The notes beneath the pieces were generated by a model. That model was given only the letters and a program-made list of their open reading frames with translations. It was not told the origin of the DNA and searched no databases. A stretch of DNA of 64,000 bases from Cryptomeria japonica (taxonomy: Eukaryota; Streptophyta; Pinopsida; Cupressales; Cupressaceae): positions 59,036-123,035 of the forward strand of contig NW_026729262.1 of NCBI RefSeq assembly GCF_030272615.1, written 5' to 3'. Positions 34,784-47,375 of this stretch are shown here, one piece after another; position 1 is the stretch's first letter; every line of letters starts with the position of its first letter. The position numbers and the translations under genes were made by a program.

Positions 34784-35963
34784 TCAGTTACCGGATGTAG
34801 TTTCAGCACCGAAATCAAGTGCAGACCCACTTTCTACCTCAAAATCAGTCTTCTTAACACATGTCTTCTTCATCTGATCTCTAATCCCCTTAACTTTTGC
34901 CTTATCCTTCTCATTTGGCTTCGCATTCTTGTTCTTGTCTTCCAAACCTCTCCTATTCATATTTCTACTTCTGCAATACTTAGCAATGTGACCAAATTTG
35001 TTCCAGGCATAGAAAACAATATTTCCTTGCATAGGCCTGAAATTCATCCGAGTCTACTTGTTTTGCATTAATTAGCAACATGTCCAAACATACCACATGC
35101 ATAACATCTAACATTTCTCTTATTTCGAAAGTTATTCATCACATTTCTACATACATTTACCTTATGACCATATTTGTTGCATTTGAAACATTGACTGGTA
35201 AAAAATGGACCATTATTGATCATCTTATTTCTACATTGACTAGCCATATGACCAAATTTATTGCAAACAAAACAATTGCCATTAAACTTATGAGTATTAG
35301 GTTGCCTTACTGTAGGCCTTCTTGAGTTGTTCTTCTACTGTTGAATCTTAGGATTGCTTTGACCAAATCCGGAGCTTTCTCCTTTCTCATATCTAAGACC
35401 TTGAGTATCGGATTATTTTGACTAGAAAGCATCTCATCAAGCTTAGCTGAACTAATCCAGAACTTCTTGTATTCATTTGCAACATCAAGATCATATCTAA
35501 TAAGAATGATCTTCCTTTCAAGATCTTCCTCATGTTGTCTAGCATCTTGTAGGTCAATCTTAAATTGTCCATTCTCACTCTCAAGTCTGCAACATTCTTC
35601 AGATTTGTCTTTCAGGGAATGAGAAAGCTTCTCTTCATTCTTCTTCCTCTCTTCAATCTCTTTTATCAATCTCATCAAAATGACTCCCATTTCATTCTTC
35701 TGGACTATAAATTAGCTCTTGCAAGTCTATCACATTCTTTTGTCTTTTCCCTAAAGGCTTCTTCATCAATTCTTTGACTTTCTTTCTGCTTAAGTTGATC
35801 AACAAGTTCCTTTCTGTTTTCCTTTGTTCAACTGATCTTTCAATGTTTCAATGTATTCTTCAACATCTTTGAAATTTGCTTTCACTTGCCGGTTCTCATC
35901 TTGTGCATGATCAAAATCTTGAAGAGCAACAACTAGCTGCTTTCTAAGGCTATTAGAACCCAT
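34784..35963 (-). pseudogene. Element C ORF1: coiled-coil, multi-zinc-knuckle gag-like protein
   Basis: Minus-strand ATG at 35963 (M-G-S-N-S-L-R-K-Q), close after the primer site. The first part (35307-35963) is a long Glu/Lys/Arg-rich coiled coil with a frameshift. CCHC knuckles follow: CFVCNKFGHMASQC (about 35235-35276), CFKCNKYGHKVNVC (about 35152-35193), CYACGMFGHVAN-stop-C (about 35064-35105), and a fourth that has lost its first Cys residues (YAWNKFGHIAKYC, about 34975-35015). The tail (34784-34970) is Lys/Asp/Glu-rich. The layout equals ORF1 of B, with four rather than five knuckles visible. Confidence 0.77.
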
Positions 35964-36031
35964 TGATTTACCTTCCTAGATCTTCCTCAAGTTGTTAGGC
36001 TTCTTCTAAGGAACAAGGCTTTGATACCAAT

Positions 36032-37124
36032 TGATGGAATCAAGGAACACTGAGAAGGGGGGTTGAATTAGTGTTTTGCAATTTTTAACTATGTCAGTCT
36101 ATTTTTTAAACCACTTAATGCATATTAAGAAAATTAAAGTGTAGAAACATAAAGCAAAGATCATCAACACCATAAGATCAAGATTTTAATGTGGAAACCC
36201 GATTAAGGGAAAAACCACGATGGGATTCAAACCCACAATATTCATACTCTGTTAGAAGTATAAAAATATTACATAAGGAAATGCACATGGAATCAAACAC
36301 ACTGCCTAGAGCTCACTACTCAAAGTTTACAATAAGGGCTACCACCCAGAAGAATCACTACCTTACAAAATGATTATAAGAGATACAAGATAGTTTGAAC
36401 TATTTAATAGCATCAACAAATGCCTGAGTATAGTTCTAGTTAAGCACAAAACACTTATTCTTACTCTGCTCTGCTAGTCTTCTCTGTTATGATATTCTGC
36501 AACATACCGGAGCACAAATCTTCACCTTGCACATGTGAAACTGCGCACAATCGATCACACACGCACCACACACAACCATCGATATAAAAAAATGATCAAA
36601 TCAATTGGTCTTATATATCTGCAACATCAGATTAAATCAATTTCATGTCGGCCCAAAAAATCCGCATAACACGCAACATGAAACGTGTTACTCAAGTCTG
36701 CTCAAATTGATCCGAAAATAACTAAGCAGACCAAAACAAAATGACCACATGATTCCCACATGTTGGCTCATTGACCTCGAACACATTAACATTCACCAAA
36801 ATCGATCCACATATTGAATTTCGACAAGTTACTGTTGTTCTAGTAAAAAACCAATCCACTGGATCTTACCAACCAACACAAAACTTAACTGCGGAGGCCA
36901 CAAACCTGAAATAAGGTGAATTGTAAATCCATAATACATCTCCCAAATCTGCAAAGCACAATAATCAACCAAAATAATCTGCTAATTGACAAACTGAATG
37001 CTTTGTTGGATACACTGTTCTCACCGGACCAAACAGATACTTGATCAATCTTCCAGAATGATGAAAACATGAACTACTAATGGCAAATCTGATATGAGTT
37101 GCCATCAATGACAACATCTCAACA
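36032..37124 (-). repeat. 5' LTR of element C
   Basis: 1093 bp. The inner end joins the primer site at 36018-36029; the outer end is TCTCAACA at 37117-37124. Confidence 0.77.
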
Positions 37125-37129
37125 TACAT

Positions 37130-37690
37130 GCAGTGACTCTTGCAAACATTGGGAAGGTACATGAACTATTTGTTCTGAAAAACATGACAAACATGAGGCA
37201 ATTACATAAATACACATAAGATATGAAGCACATATACAAGTAACCGAGTACACATGAGAAGGGTATGCATATGAAGCACACTTGGAGTTATTGCCTTGAA
37301 ATGCATTTGGTACATATAGTATCAAACATTCACATGAATACACATAAGTCATGAATCATACATTAATACATGTAAGACATGAGTTATACACATGAATACA
37401 TCTGAATACATGTAAGGCATGAATCACACACATAAATATACATAAGGCATGAATCATATACACAAAATGTGTGAAGTATGAAGTAAAGATATGAAGCATA
37501 TATGTGAATAAATGTAACACATAAGCATGAATACTCTTAAGTTGTGAAGCATGCATGTGGATACATGTACCACATAAAGCATGAAGCATACACATAAATT
37601 CACTTAAGTCACGAAGCATACAAATAAATTCACTTTAATTCACGAAGCATCCTCATGAATACATGTAGCACATAGTTACAAGTAGTAACC
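37130..37690. repeat. Degenerate minisatellite
   Basis: Irregular array of words such as ACATAAGGCATGAATCA, CACATGAATACATGTA and GAAGCATACACATAAATTCAC at roughly 20-45-bp spacing. Minus-strand frames rich in Cys/His/Met/Tyr here come from the repeat and are not genes. Confidence 0.75.
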
Positions 37691-37779
37691 ACAACCATTT
37701 CTCAAGTTCACCGAGCACTCTCATAATTTATTATGTAGTAACATAGCCATTACTATGGTATACATGCTGAGAAGCAAGC

Positions 37780-38490
37780 CATCGAAGAGGCTTCCACCTA
37801 GACCGCATCCCTAGCTATTGTTTGGCAACATCTTCTAGGTGGGCAAGAATGCAAGTGAGTCATTCTTTGAGCTTGCAAAGATCCATGGGCCTCTTATGAC
37901 CCTCCACCTCGGATGTTGGACAACTATGGTGGCATCCTCGCCCGCAATGACCAAAGAGGTTCTCAAAATGAAGACCCCTCCCTCTCAACATGCATAGTAA
38001 TCAAGGTTGTTGTGTCTGTCGTATAACAAAAACTTGCTAGTGTGGAGGGACTGTGTGCCATGCCAGCACACTCTCTGTCGCATCTGCTCTACTCAATTGT
38101 TCACCGTGAAGCATCTGGAGGCCATCCACCACCTACGTGGAGAGCAAGTGAGCAGCATGATGAGGGCCATTTATAAATCCACCTCAACTCTTATGGATAT
38201 CGGTCATGTTTCCTTCCTTACCAGCTTCAATTTGGTGGGCAAATGATATTTTCCAAGGACATGTTCAACTGGGATAAGTAGAAAAAGCCAAGAGTTTAAG
38301 AAAGCCTAATTGGGCTAATTATTTTCCTTTCCTCGGGCCTTTCGACCCATAATGCATAAGGAAGGAGATGACTATAATTTTTAGGATTATGTTTGCAGTC
38401 TTCAATCAATATATTGACGAGCACCTGCAGCGCGAGACATGAAGCAAGGGGGAAGACAAGTTACATCACCATATTAACTTTTAGTAAGCA
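37780..38490 (+). pseudogene. Cytochrome P450 pseudogene, N-terminal half
   Basis: Readable in pieces on the plus strand: LPPRPHP (a degenerate proline-rich hinge), then G-N-I-F and GKNASESFFELAKIHGPLM with T-L-H-L-G (family FELAKIHGPLMTLHLG), ASSPAMTKEVLKMK, LSYNKNLLVWRDC, L-C-R-I-C-S-T-Q-L-F-T-V-K, EQVSSMMRAIYKSTS, and a D-M-F-N-W-like segment. The tail near 38440-38490 reads like G-E-D-K-L-H-H-H-I-N. These are hallmarks of plant A-type (CYP71-clan, CYP76/CYP750-like) P450s. The C-terminal half, with the ExxR and heme-Cys motifs, is absent. Stops and frameshifts show that it is dead. A Gypsy gag remnant follows directly. Confidence 0.85.
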
Positions 38491-38513
38491 TAGTTGAATT
38501 GAGTTAAAATTGC

Positions 38514-41487
38514 ATGCATAGGAGAAGGAGAAGGGATTCTTATGAGAGATTCCTTCCAAATTAACCTAATCTTGAAGATCACCTAGCTAACCAAGAATTT
38601 AACCCTTTTGATGCATATGAAATAAACCCTTTTACTAACCTTTTTTGAGGTTTGGATCTAATTGAACCACCTCCTCAAGAGCTACCAGATGAGCAACCCC
38701 TTGAAAATCCTTGACCTCTTGTTGTCTATCAAGCAAATATTGGTGCCCAAGCTAATAATGCTCAACCCACTTTTGAGTTTCCTATCTCTAACTAGAATTA
38801 GCTTCCTAATCTCAAGAATATTCCTACATCTACTCTTCTTAATTTCTATGGTTTGGTGATAGAAGACCCAAACACCTTCTTGTTTGAGTTTGATATCCTA
38901 TGCAAGAGTTATGACTACACTACTAGTGCTCATAAGCTCAAGATGTTTCCTACCACATTGAAGGAATCTACTCTGAGTGGTTCATGAGTCTAGGTGTTGA
39001 TACCATGACAAGTTCGGATGTGATGAAAGAAAAGTTCCTTGAAAAATATAAGGATTATTGTAGAGGCAGTGACATACATGCGGATGACATTTTTAGAATG
39101 TCACTAAAGGAAGATGAGAGCTTGAAAGACTATGTTGAACGATTCTTGTTTAGCTTCAAGAAATCTAAGCCTAATGCATTGAGTGAAGACTCTCAGAAGT
39201 TGGTATTTTTAAAAGGAATTAATGATGAATGCATGGATGCATTGGATCTTATGGGAGGAGGAGATATTACCCAAGTTGATTGGGTGATGATGTAAGATAG
39301 GTGGGGTTCAAAACTCAACAACATATAGACACACTTCACAACTTCATGTTTTCTCTTCACAAAGACACCTTGCCCTATAGGTTACAAATAGAAAATGAGA
39401 TATTTAATGTTCACAAGACTCAATATACTTTAGGAAAACCTTAGGTCCTTAAAAACACATAATTTCAACACCTTATAAACTCCCACAAACACATATTCCT
39501 CTTACTACCATAATTTCCACATAACCTGTCCTAGAAGCTAGTAGCCCTTCCATTTTAGACTGCCAATCATAACTTTTGAATTAAACCTGATATACCAACT
39601 ATAAAAACATATTTGAGTACCCATTTGGTTTCTTTAAAACATATTCAAAAATTAGGTAGGGTTATTTTTGTACCAAACCTCTCAAATAATGACTATACTT
39701 CTGCAATTTGGTCTAAACTTTTGAAATTCATGAAGAAATCAGACAAACAGTTACTCATAACTTTTTCATATCACATAATGAACAAAATCAGTACAATGGA
39801 GTTTTAGATAACTTAGTTATAGAAATTTCCTGAAATTTTATCCAATGGTTAAATAAAGCGTTATGGTGTTTTTCCCAAGACTAGGAACCCTAGGCAGGCT
39901 TTAGACTTGTACTAACCAAAATGGCCATATCTTTTGCAAAACTCAATAAAAATTACTCAAACAAAAAATAAAAGAAACTATATTAATGTAAATATCATCT
40001 CCAATTGTATTCAATCTTTATCAGTTCATAAAATAACATACAATTTGCTACAATAGAGAAAAAAATTGAAAAATGTAAGAAAATGAAGTTTATTTAATGA
40101 CTTGATCTTCAAAACTCCAACCCCCTCTAAAAAATCAGTCGTACAAGGTTTATATATACCATTTACAATGTTTTCCAATTGTTTTTCCACCTTCCAACCA
40201 CTCAACTGCCTATTCACAACTCAGGACTCTTCAACTTCCAAAAGTTGTAAAGTTGCTTAATTAACTTTTTACAACATTTTAACAAATTTTACATATTTGA
40301 TTTAAAATGACTCTACATGACACAAAATCACCAAAAATGGTCATAATATGACCTTATTACATGATATAAATTGAAAACATACTATTAGACCCTTATTTGC
40401 ATTATTGACCCAATTTTGCATTAGGTGCTCCTGCACTAAGTGATATAAAGAAGCTTTGTCAAAACTATTCTAGAGCTTCTCACAAGAAGACTATAGGTTA
40501 TACACCTAGTATAAACAAGACAACTTTAGGAGTTTCAAGAATGGAGATAACACATTTGCTAAAAGATTTTAAATAGGACATCATCAACAACATCGCGACA
40601 CAATTAGATACATTTCAAGCCAAGCAGAACCATGATGAGGTAGAGGCAATGTTGTCTCAATATTGTCCTCATTGTAGACAAACGAAGAGAGACTATAGGT
40701 GTAGGAAGATTGCCAGTATACAAAGCAAGCAAGTGTAACCAGAATTCAAGCCAATTAAAGATGACGAGGGACAAATATTCTACATTGCACAAAGGAGCCC
40801 ATGGGCTCAAAGACAAAGTATACCTCTCGATCATGTATCTTTCAATGGTCCTTATTCAAGTTCCTATGCACCTAATAATCAATGGCAGTTTTCACACCCT
40901 CAAAAATTTGGTAATTTGAGAACTCAACCATGGAATCACCAACAAAATCCTTGTCTCAATTATCGTAATCCTAATCCTCCTCCTCGGTGGCAACCACCAC
41001 CAAGAAACTGGTAGCAACCATCGCAATGGAGAGGGGGACAACAATGGTCCAATCAGAAAACTAGTTACCTACAACGACAAGGCCCACCTAATCAACCAGC
41101 TATTATGCCTCTTGTAAATGTGAATGCAAATGCGCATACCAATGCACCCAAGCCTACTCAATTACCAGCTCAACTTGCACCCAATCTTAATAATAGACCA
41201 TAGCAGCAGCAGACCATGGCTCGACAACATGATGCTACTTTGTAATCTAGCGATGCACCTTTGGCACCCGTTCTTGTCGCAATAGATCCTATCTCTTTGA
41301 ATGTTTCAGTTTTTGCATCATCTTCAGTGTTGCTCCCGATTGCTTTGGGGCCTATCAATGAACCTCCCCCTAAATGGGTGCAAGTCTTCATTACTCCTTC
41401 CTTGGAGCCACTCCTTATCACCTCGATGCTGAATTGTCCCTTTATAGTCCTAGCCTTTGGATATGCTACACACACAGGTGGTGTCTA
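38514..41487 (+). pseudogene. Gypsy-type gag pseudogene, interrupted
   Basis: Starts near ATG 38514 (M-H-R-R-R-R-R-D). The retrotransposon gag domain is clear: F-L-F-E-F-D-I-L-C-K-S-Y then KEKFLEKYKDYCRGSDI, IFRMSLKEDESLKDYVERF and KLVFLKGINDECMDALDLM. The frame is interrupted at 39289-40439 by an insertion. It resumes with IKKLCQNYSRASHKK, a CPHC-containing stretch (about 40660), then a Pro/Gln/Trp-rich tail (40940-41200). There are many in-frame stops. The family pattern is like Athila/Tat Gypsy gags. No protease or RT follows. Confidence 0.82.
39289..40439. mobile_element. Unclassified 1.15-kb insertion inside the Gypsy gag
   Basis: The gag frame stops making sense at 39289 and resumes at 40440. 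GTGAT occurs on both sides (39284-39288 and 40440-40444), consistent with a 5-bp target duplication. The insertion starts GATGTAAGATAGG and ends TCCTGCACTAA. It has no terminal inverted repeat and no gene. A solo LTR with slightly misjudged ends (TGTAAG...CCTGCA) is possible. Confidence 0.58.
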
Positions 41488-43160
41488 GTATAACTTTATC
41501 TAATCATCCTATCTCACAATTGCTTCTTCATTAGAGATTTCCCGGAGTCCTCAAACTTGCCACAGTTGACAAGCAACATATGCCTCCTAAAAAACCTAAA
41601 CACGAGTTCGAGTAGGGCCCCATTCTGGAGTTTCGTCTTCAGTGCCTATTTTTGTGCATGTCTTTGTTTGCATTATTGAAAAGGCCCCACCTTCTCCTGA
41701 ATTTGTCACTGTCCCTCTTGTTGAGGTCGGCAGTCTAACTCTTGTCTCACCTCATCACTTCGAGTCACCTACTTCCTCTATGAAAGTATGCATGTTTGAC
41801 TCTCTAGAGGATATCCCAACGCTATCTACAATCTTCACATGGTCATTGACCCTTGCCTCTTTTGAACTTGTGCATGCAAATGTTGTCGCAGCCTCGTCCC
41901 TTGCCCTCACTACTGGTGAGGCACCTGGTGCTGCCCTTGTAGTTGTTCCACTTCGATCTCGCCCTCCTTCCCCATATGATCATGATTGTGTTGTCTCGTG
42001 CTTTCTTTACATGTTTGTTCCCTCCCGGAGAATGTAGGTTACTGTGTAGATGCCTGGAAACGGGAGGTTGAAGTTGTCCTTATTTGTTGTGTCCTCTTGA
42101 AGGACTCGAGTTACTCTATAGGTGTTCAAATATAGGAGATTTTCTATCGTAAAATTTCTTCTATCTGATATCTACTTCTTCCAACTTTTGTATTTTTCTT
42201 TTCGACATTCGGAGACGATGCAAAGTGTTGCGGGCATTTAAGCCTTTTCCATGTTGACCTGAATTTTTGTTTTCTCTTTGTCTTCATGTGATCTTCTTCA
42301 AATCCGAGAACTTTGCATTATGATGAAACACCCATTTGCAGTTCTATTACACATTTTATCTCTCTACTATCATGGGTACTGATGCCAAAGAATCAGATTC
42401 CACTGTGCTCTTGCATTTTACTTGATGGTGTGGGTCTTATGTGTCATCCACCAAAGATGACATTCCACAGAAACATCTTGCTATGTTGATGTGCCACAAC
42501 ATTTCTTCTCCTTAGAATGACATGCCTTTCATACATACCATTCTAAGGGGGGGCTATCATATCTACATAATCTGGATTTGGCTTTTGTATCTGTTTAGCT
42601 CACCATTCTTATTTGCCTTGGTAGAGGTCAAACCACTCGATCTATTTTTATCTTGTCGCCTTTTGTGAGAGCCAATCCACTGCTTATCAAATCAATCTAC
42701 GATCACCCAATCACATGAATATTTAGCATTTTTCTATTCATGTTGGCCAAATTTGGCCCAATCACATGACTATCTAGCATTCTACTATTCATGTCAGTGA
42801 AGTCTCACCCTATCGTATGGCTATCTAGCATAACACTTGACTTGCTACCCATATCAAGACTATCTCTTTTACCATGGCAATTGCTATTCCTTATCATTTG
42901 TAATAGGGGTTTCCCAACATTAAGTGGGGTTTGTTTCTATTATGCTATTTTATCTATCTTATCTACTCAATGTCTAATTGCTTTTTCATCTAACACATTG
43001 GACTGCAGTTGAGGTGTTTCTCATGAAATAACTTAGCAAAATCTAACTCTATCTCAAGTTCACCTAGTTTGGGGCAACTTTGTCTTATCAACGAATTATG
43101 TTTCCTCTACACAAATCTTAATATCATCTCTACGTTAGCTTCGCATTTCTTGATAAAAAT
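41488..43160 (+). mobile_element. 3' remainder of the decayed Gypsy element
   Basis: Contains low-quality open frames (for example 41642-42037, Ser/Pro/Val-rich, unrecognised). A polypurine tract (TAAGGGGGGG, about 42543-42552) is followed by sequence that may be a 3' LTR. A unit of about 62 bp (CCAATCACATGA...TATCTAGCATT) repeats about 2.5 times at 42705-42840. No reverse transcriptase or integrase is recognisable, so most of pol appears to be deleted. Confidence 0.42.
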
Positions 43161-43164
43161 ATGC

Positions 43165-45225
43165 TCCCTAAAGTGGGGGCAAAATTCATTAAATCCATAA
43201 ATTAGAAAGGAAAAGAATGCCTGAAATGACTATGAGCTGGGAAATGGCCTGTTGTTGACAAGAGTAGATTGCAGGGGTTGCTTGGTGGAAGGCACATCTA
43301 TTTGTTGTTCTAAGTCTAGTTTATCATAAAAAACAACCAGTTCACTAAATCCAAAAATTAGAAAGGAAAAGAATACCTGAACTGACTATGAGCTGGAAAA
43401 TGGCCTGTTGTTGACAAGACTAGGTTGCAGAAGAGGCTGCTAGGTGGAAAGCACATCTACTTGATTTTCTAAGCCTAGTTCATCATAAAAATTAATTAGT
43501 TTACTAAATCCATAAATTAGAAAGGACAAGAATGACTGTACTAACTATTGAGCTGGAAAATGGCCTGTTGTTGACAAAAGTAGATTGCAGAGCTTAGTTT
43601 GTGGAAGGCACATCTACTTGTTTTTTTTTTAAGCCTAGTTTTGTCATTAAAATTAACCAGTTCACTAAATCCATAAATTAGAAAGGAAAGAATGCTTGTA
43701 CTGACTATTGAGCTGCAAAATGGCCTGTGGTAGACAAATGTAGATTACAAAGCCCAGTTGGTGGAAGGCACACCTACTTGTTTTTTTAAGCCTAGTTTGT
43801 CAAAAAAATTAACCAATTTACTAAATCCATAAATTAGAAAGGAAAAGAATGCTTGTAATGACTATTGAGTTGGAAAATGGCCTATGGTTGGCAAGAGTAG
43901 ATTGCAGAGCCTAGTTGGTGGAAGGCAAATCTACTTGTTTTTTAAGCCTAGTTTGTCATAAAATTTAACCAGATTAATATATCCATAAAAAGAATTATTG
44001 TACTGACTATTGTGCTGCAAAATGGCCTCTAGTTGACAAGAGTAGATTCCAGAGCCTACTTGTTGGATGGCATGTCTACTTGTTTTTTTAAGCCTAGTTC
44101 ATCAAAAAATTTAACCAATTTACTAAATCCATAAATTAAAAAGGAAAAGAAAGCTTGTACTAACTATTGAGCTGCAAAATGGCCTGTGGTTGACAAGAGT
44201 AGATTGCAAAGTCTACTTGATGGAAAGCACACCTACTTATTTTTTCAGCCTAGTTTGTCATAAAAAGTAACCAGTTTACTAAATCCATAGATTAGAAAGG
44301 AAAATAATGTTTATTCTAAATGTTGAGTTGCAAAATGGCTTGTGGTTGATAGAGTAGAATACAGAGCCTAGTTGGTGGGAGACATATCTTCTTGTTTTTT
44401 TAAGCCTAATTGTTATAAAAAGTTAACTAGTTTACTCAATCCATAAATTAGAAAGGAAAAGAATACTTATACTGACTATTGAGCTGCAAAATGGCCTATG
44501 GTTAACAATAGTAAATTGCAAAGCTCAGTTGGTGGAAGACACATCTACACATTTTTTAAGCCTAGATTTTCATAAAAATTAACCAGTTCACTAAATCTAT
44601 AAATTGCAAAGGAAAAGAATGCCTGTACTACTATTGAGCTGCAAAACGGCATGTGGTTGACAAGAGAAGATTGCATAGCCTGCTTGGTGGAAGGCACATC
44701 TACTTATTTTTGTAAGTCTAGTTTGTCATGAAAATTAACTAGTTTACTCAATCCATAAATTAAAACAAAAAATAATGCTTTATAGTATTATACTGACTAT
44801 TGAGATGGAAAGTGGCCCTGTGGTTGTCAAGACTAGATTGCAAAACCTGCCTGGCGGAAGGCACATCTGCTTGTTTTTCTAAGCCTGGTCTGTCACAAAA
44901 AATTAATCAGTTTACTAATTCCATAACTTAGAGAGGCATTCTAAAAATAGCCCTGTGGTTTTCTAAGCCTGGTTTGTTATTAAAATTAATAAGCTTACTA
45001 AATCCATAAATTAAAGAGGCATTCTTAATATGGCCCTGTGGTTGGCAAGACTAGATTGCAGAGCCTACCATGTACTTGTTTTTCTAAACCTAGTTTGTCA
45101 ATTACAAAGGAAATGAATGCATGTACTGACTATCGAATTAGAAAATAGCTTGTGGTTGACAAGAGTAGATTGTAGAACCTGCTTGGTGGAAGGCACTTCT
45201 ACTTGCTTTTCTAAACTTATTATAG
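43165..45225. repeat. Tandem array, about 155-bp unit, about 13 copies
   Basis: Each unit has the landmarks AAATCCATAAATTAGAAAGG, GACTATTGAGCTG, AAATGGCCTGTGGTTGACAAG, GTAGATTGCAGAGCC, GGTGGAAGGCACATCTACTTG and AAGCCTAGTTTGTCAT. Unit starts fall near 43189, 43345, 43506, 43667, 43824, 43977, 44126, 44281, 44439, 44594, 44750, 44917, 44999 and 45100. Units 12 and 13 are shortened. Divergence between units is moderate. There is no open frame across units. Confidence 0.92.
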
Positions 45226-45261
45226 AGAATATGTAAGCATCCATATGACGGTGACACATTA

Positions 45262-45985
45262 TGGCTCTTTTGGGTGTCAAGGGACCTTCTGTTAGTTCAC
45301 AGATATTATTGTCTTTTCTTGGTTGTTTGACAGAGATCGACCACATGGTGGGTTGATAATTCTTGTTTATTGAGAAGAAAAGCATGTGTGTTCAAATAAG
45401 TCCCCACAAAACTGCACATGATACAATTAGAGGAAGCCTATGAGAAAGCCCTAGAAGTAGACCTAACAGCAGGGCATCCTAATTAAGATAACATTGTTTT
45501 TGGTTCATTTCCCTACACAAACAAAGCATTTGACAATCTTGTTCAACTGGCAAAATAAAGCCATCTTTTATTACTTTTTATGGCGTTTGCAATCATGATG
45601 AACTAACAAAGCACACTAAACCACACATTAGAGTTGTTTTGGGTGTCCAGGTACCAGTTAGTTCATAGATATTATTGTCTTTTTCTGATTGTTTGACAGA
45701 GATAGACCTCATGGCGGCTTGCTAATTCTTGTTTATTACGAAGAAAAGCATGTGTGTACAAATAAGTCCCCACAAAACTGGACACGATACAATTAGAGGA
45801 AGCCTGTGACAAAGCCCTAGAAGTAGACCTAACAACAGGGCACCCTAATTAGATAACATTGTTTTGGTTGATTTCCCTATAGAAACAGAGCATTTAACAA
45901 TCTTGTTCGACTGACACAATAAAGCACTCATTTACTACTTTTTGTGGCATCTGCAAACCATCAAAAACTAACAACACACACTACT
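45262..45985. repeat. Tandem duplication, period about 367 bp
   Basis: Two copies: TTAGTTCA(C/T)AGATATTATTG at 45292 and 45659, AAGTCCCCACAAAACTG, and GCCCTAGAAGTAGACCTAAC in both. They directly follow the 155-bp array. Confidence 0.88.
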
Positions 45986-46765
45986 ACAATTGAAGATTCA
46001 AGGATTCAAACAAAGAAATGCAGAGATGAAAATCCACACAAATAAATTACTAAGAGGGTCCTAATCCACACGAAAAAAGTAAATGACACAATCAGTAGTA
46101 CAAATGCAATGCTTATTGTAAAGAATTCGACTAGAAAAATACAATACTAATAAGGTGTAGATTGGTATCTTAGATACTAATAAGGTGATTATTGATTCAG
46201 ATTAATGTGTAGGTGGTTGATGGTTGAAAGTGTTGATGTCTACAGTCAGTATTAGGTGTTGTCGCGGATAAGAATTGCATATGATCAAATGTGTGGTGCC
46301 ATTAATGTAGAATGTAGATGATTCATGGTTGAAGTTAACATTCTTGGTATTGATATTCATGCCCAGTTGGCTATGATGTCATAATTGATGGTGATTTATG
46401 TCAAAAATAGTGACTGGGAGTTGATCTATCAAATGTGTATCAATGAGACAATTGGTGTTGATACTTGTCCATACATGATGATGATGTTGAAAGTTGTTTT
46501 GTAAGATATGCAATTGTGGAGAGATGCTCGATGAGTGCAAGATCATGGGGGGCCAAAAAGTGGCAGTGAGAAAAATAAATAAAAACACATTTTTTTTTTG
46601 TCAAACATGCCAAATTCCACTTTAACTTTTTGCATGGGTCGAGTAAAATTTGAATTTGGTTTGTAAATACCAAACCAAAATGGATATCTATTAATAATAA
46701 TAACCATTTCCCAACATCATTGTTGTGATGTCATGTTTTAAAAAACATACAGTCATTTCCAAAAT
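45986..46765. other. Intergenic DNA, nothing recognised
   Basis: No gene. A short duplication, ACTAATAAGGTG, occurs near 46146 and 46176. GGCCAAAAAGTGG at about 46551 resembles the inner part of the transposon end at 47763, but nothing more can be shown. Confidence 0.45.
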
Positions 46766-46769
46766 GGAT

Positions 46770-47375
46770 ATTTGTTTTATTTAGCCTGAAAAGCATACTT
46801 TAGTAAAACAAGCATAACTTGTGTGTTTCTTATTGAAATTTTGATTTTTTATAGGTGTTGGAAAGGTGATTCAAGACCTACAAAGTGGATAAGGCAATTT
46901 TATTAGATTATACATCAAAAATTAATTATAATGATTTCAAATTAATCCTTCAATTTTAAAACTTTAAATACTCACAACTTTGCATACAATGTCTTCTTTA
47001 ATTTTTTTTGCTCCCCAAAAAATTAAAATATTTAAAAAGTAGTCAATAATAAAACATTCAGATTTTATGTACTAATTCTATTTTGTGTAGCCTAAAAAGA
47101 ATACTTTAGTAAAATGGGTATAACTTGTGTGTTTCTTATCAAAATTTTCATTTTTTACAAGTGTTGGAAAGGTGATTCAAAGACCTACAAAATGGATAAG
47201 GTAATTTTATTAGATTATACACCAAAAATTAATTATAATCATTTGAAGTCAATCCTTCAGTTTTAAAACTTTTTAATACTTACAAATTTTACATACAAAG
47301 TCTTTTTTAATTTTTTTACTCTCAAAGGAATTGAAATGTTTAAAAAGTAGTAAATAATAAAACATTTAGATTTTA
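46770..47375. repeat. Tandem duplication, period about 307 bp
   Basis: Two copies. TAGTAAAA at 46801 and 47107, CATAACTTGTGTGTTTCTTAT-like words, GGTGTTGGAAAGGTGATTCAA, and AAAACATT(C/T)AGATTTTATGTAC at 47051 and 47359 give a spacing of 306-308 bp. No coding. Confidence 0.88.

Larger units (their letters stand above)
32970..37124 (-). mobile_element. Element C: minus-strand, pol-less LTR retrotransposon, internally deleted
   Basis: A full 5' LTR on the right (36032-37124, TGTTGAGATG...GATTCCATCA on the minus strand) is followed by a primer site TGGTATCAAAGC (reverse complement of 36018-36029). ORF1 and ORF2 follow on the minus strand. The left LTR is only a fragment (about 32970-33355), and ORF2 runs straight into it, so one deletion removed the ORF2 C-terminus and the start of the 3' LTR. 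The outer end of the 3' LTR is also missing, so no target duplication can be tested. LTR words match the solo LTR at 6473-7706 in inverted sense. No pol is seen. Confidence 0.78.

Noticed and set aside
37119-37619. Cys/His/Met-rich minus-strand frames
   Set aside because: They come from the degenerate minisatellite; the Cys and His spacing follows the repeat, not a zinc-finger pattern.
41170-42037. Open frames on both strands after gag
   Set aside because: No recognised domain and heavy Ser/Pro/Val bias; left as unassigned remains of the Gypsy element.
43165-45225. CRISPR-like array
   Set aside because: Units of about 155 bp repeat throughout with no distinct short repeats and unique spacers, and the DNA is eukaryotic.
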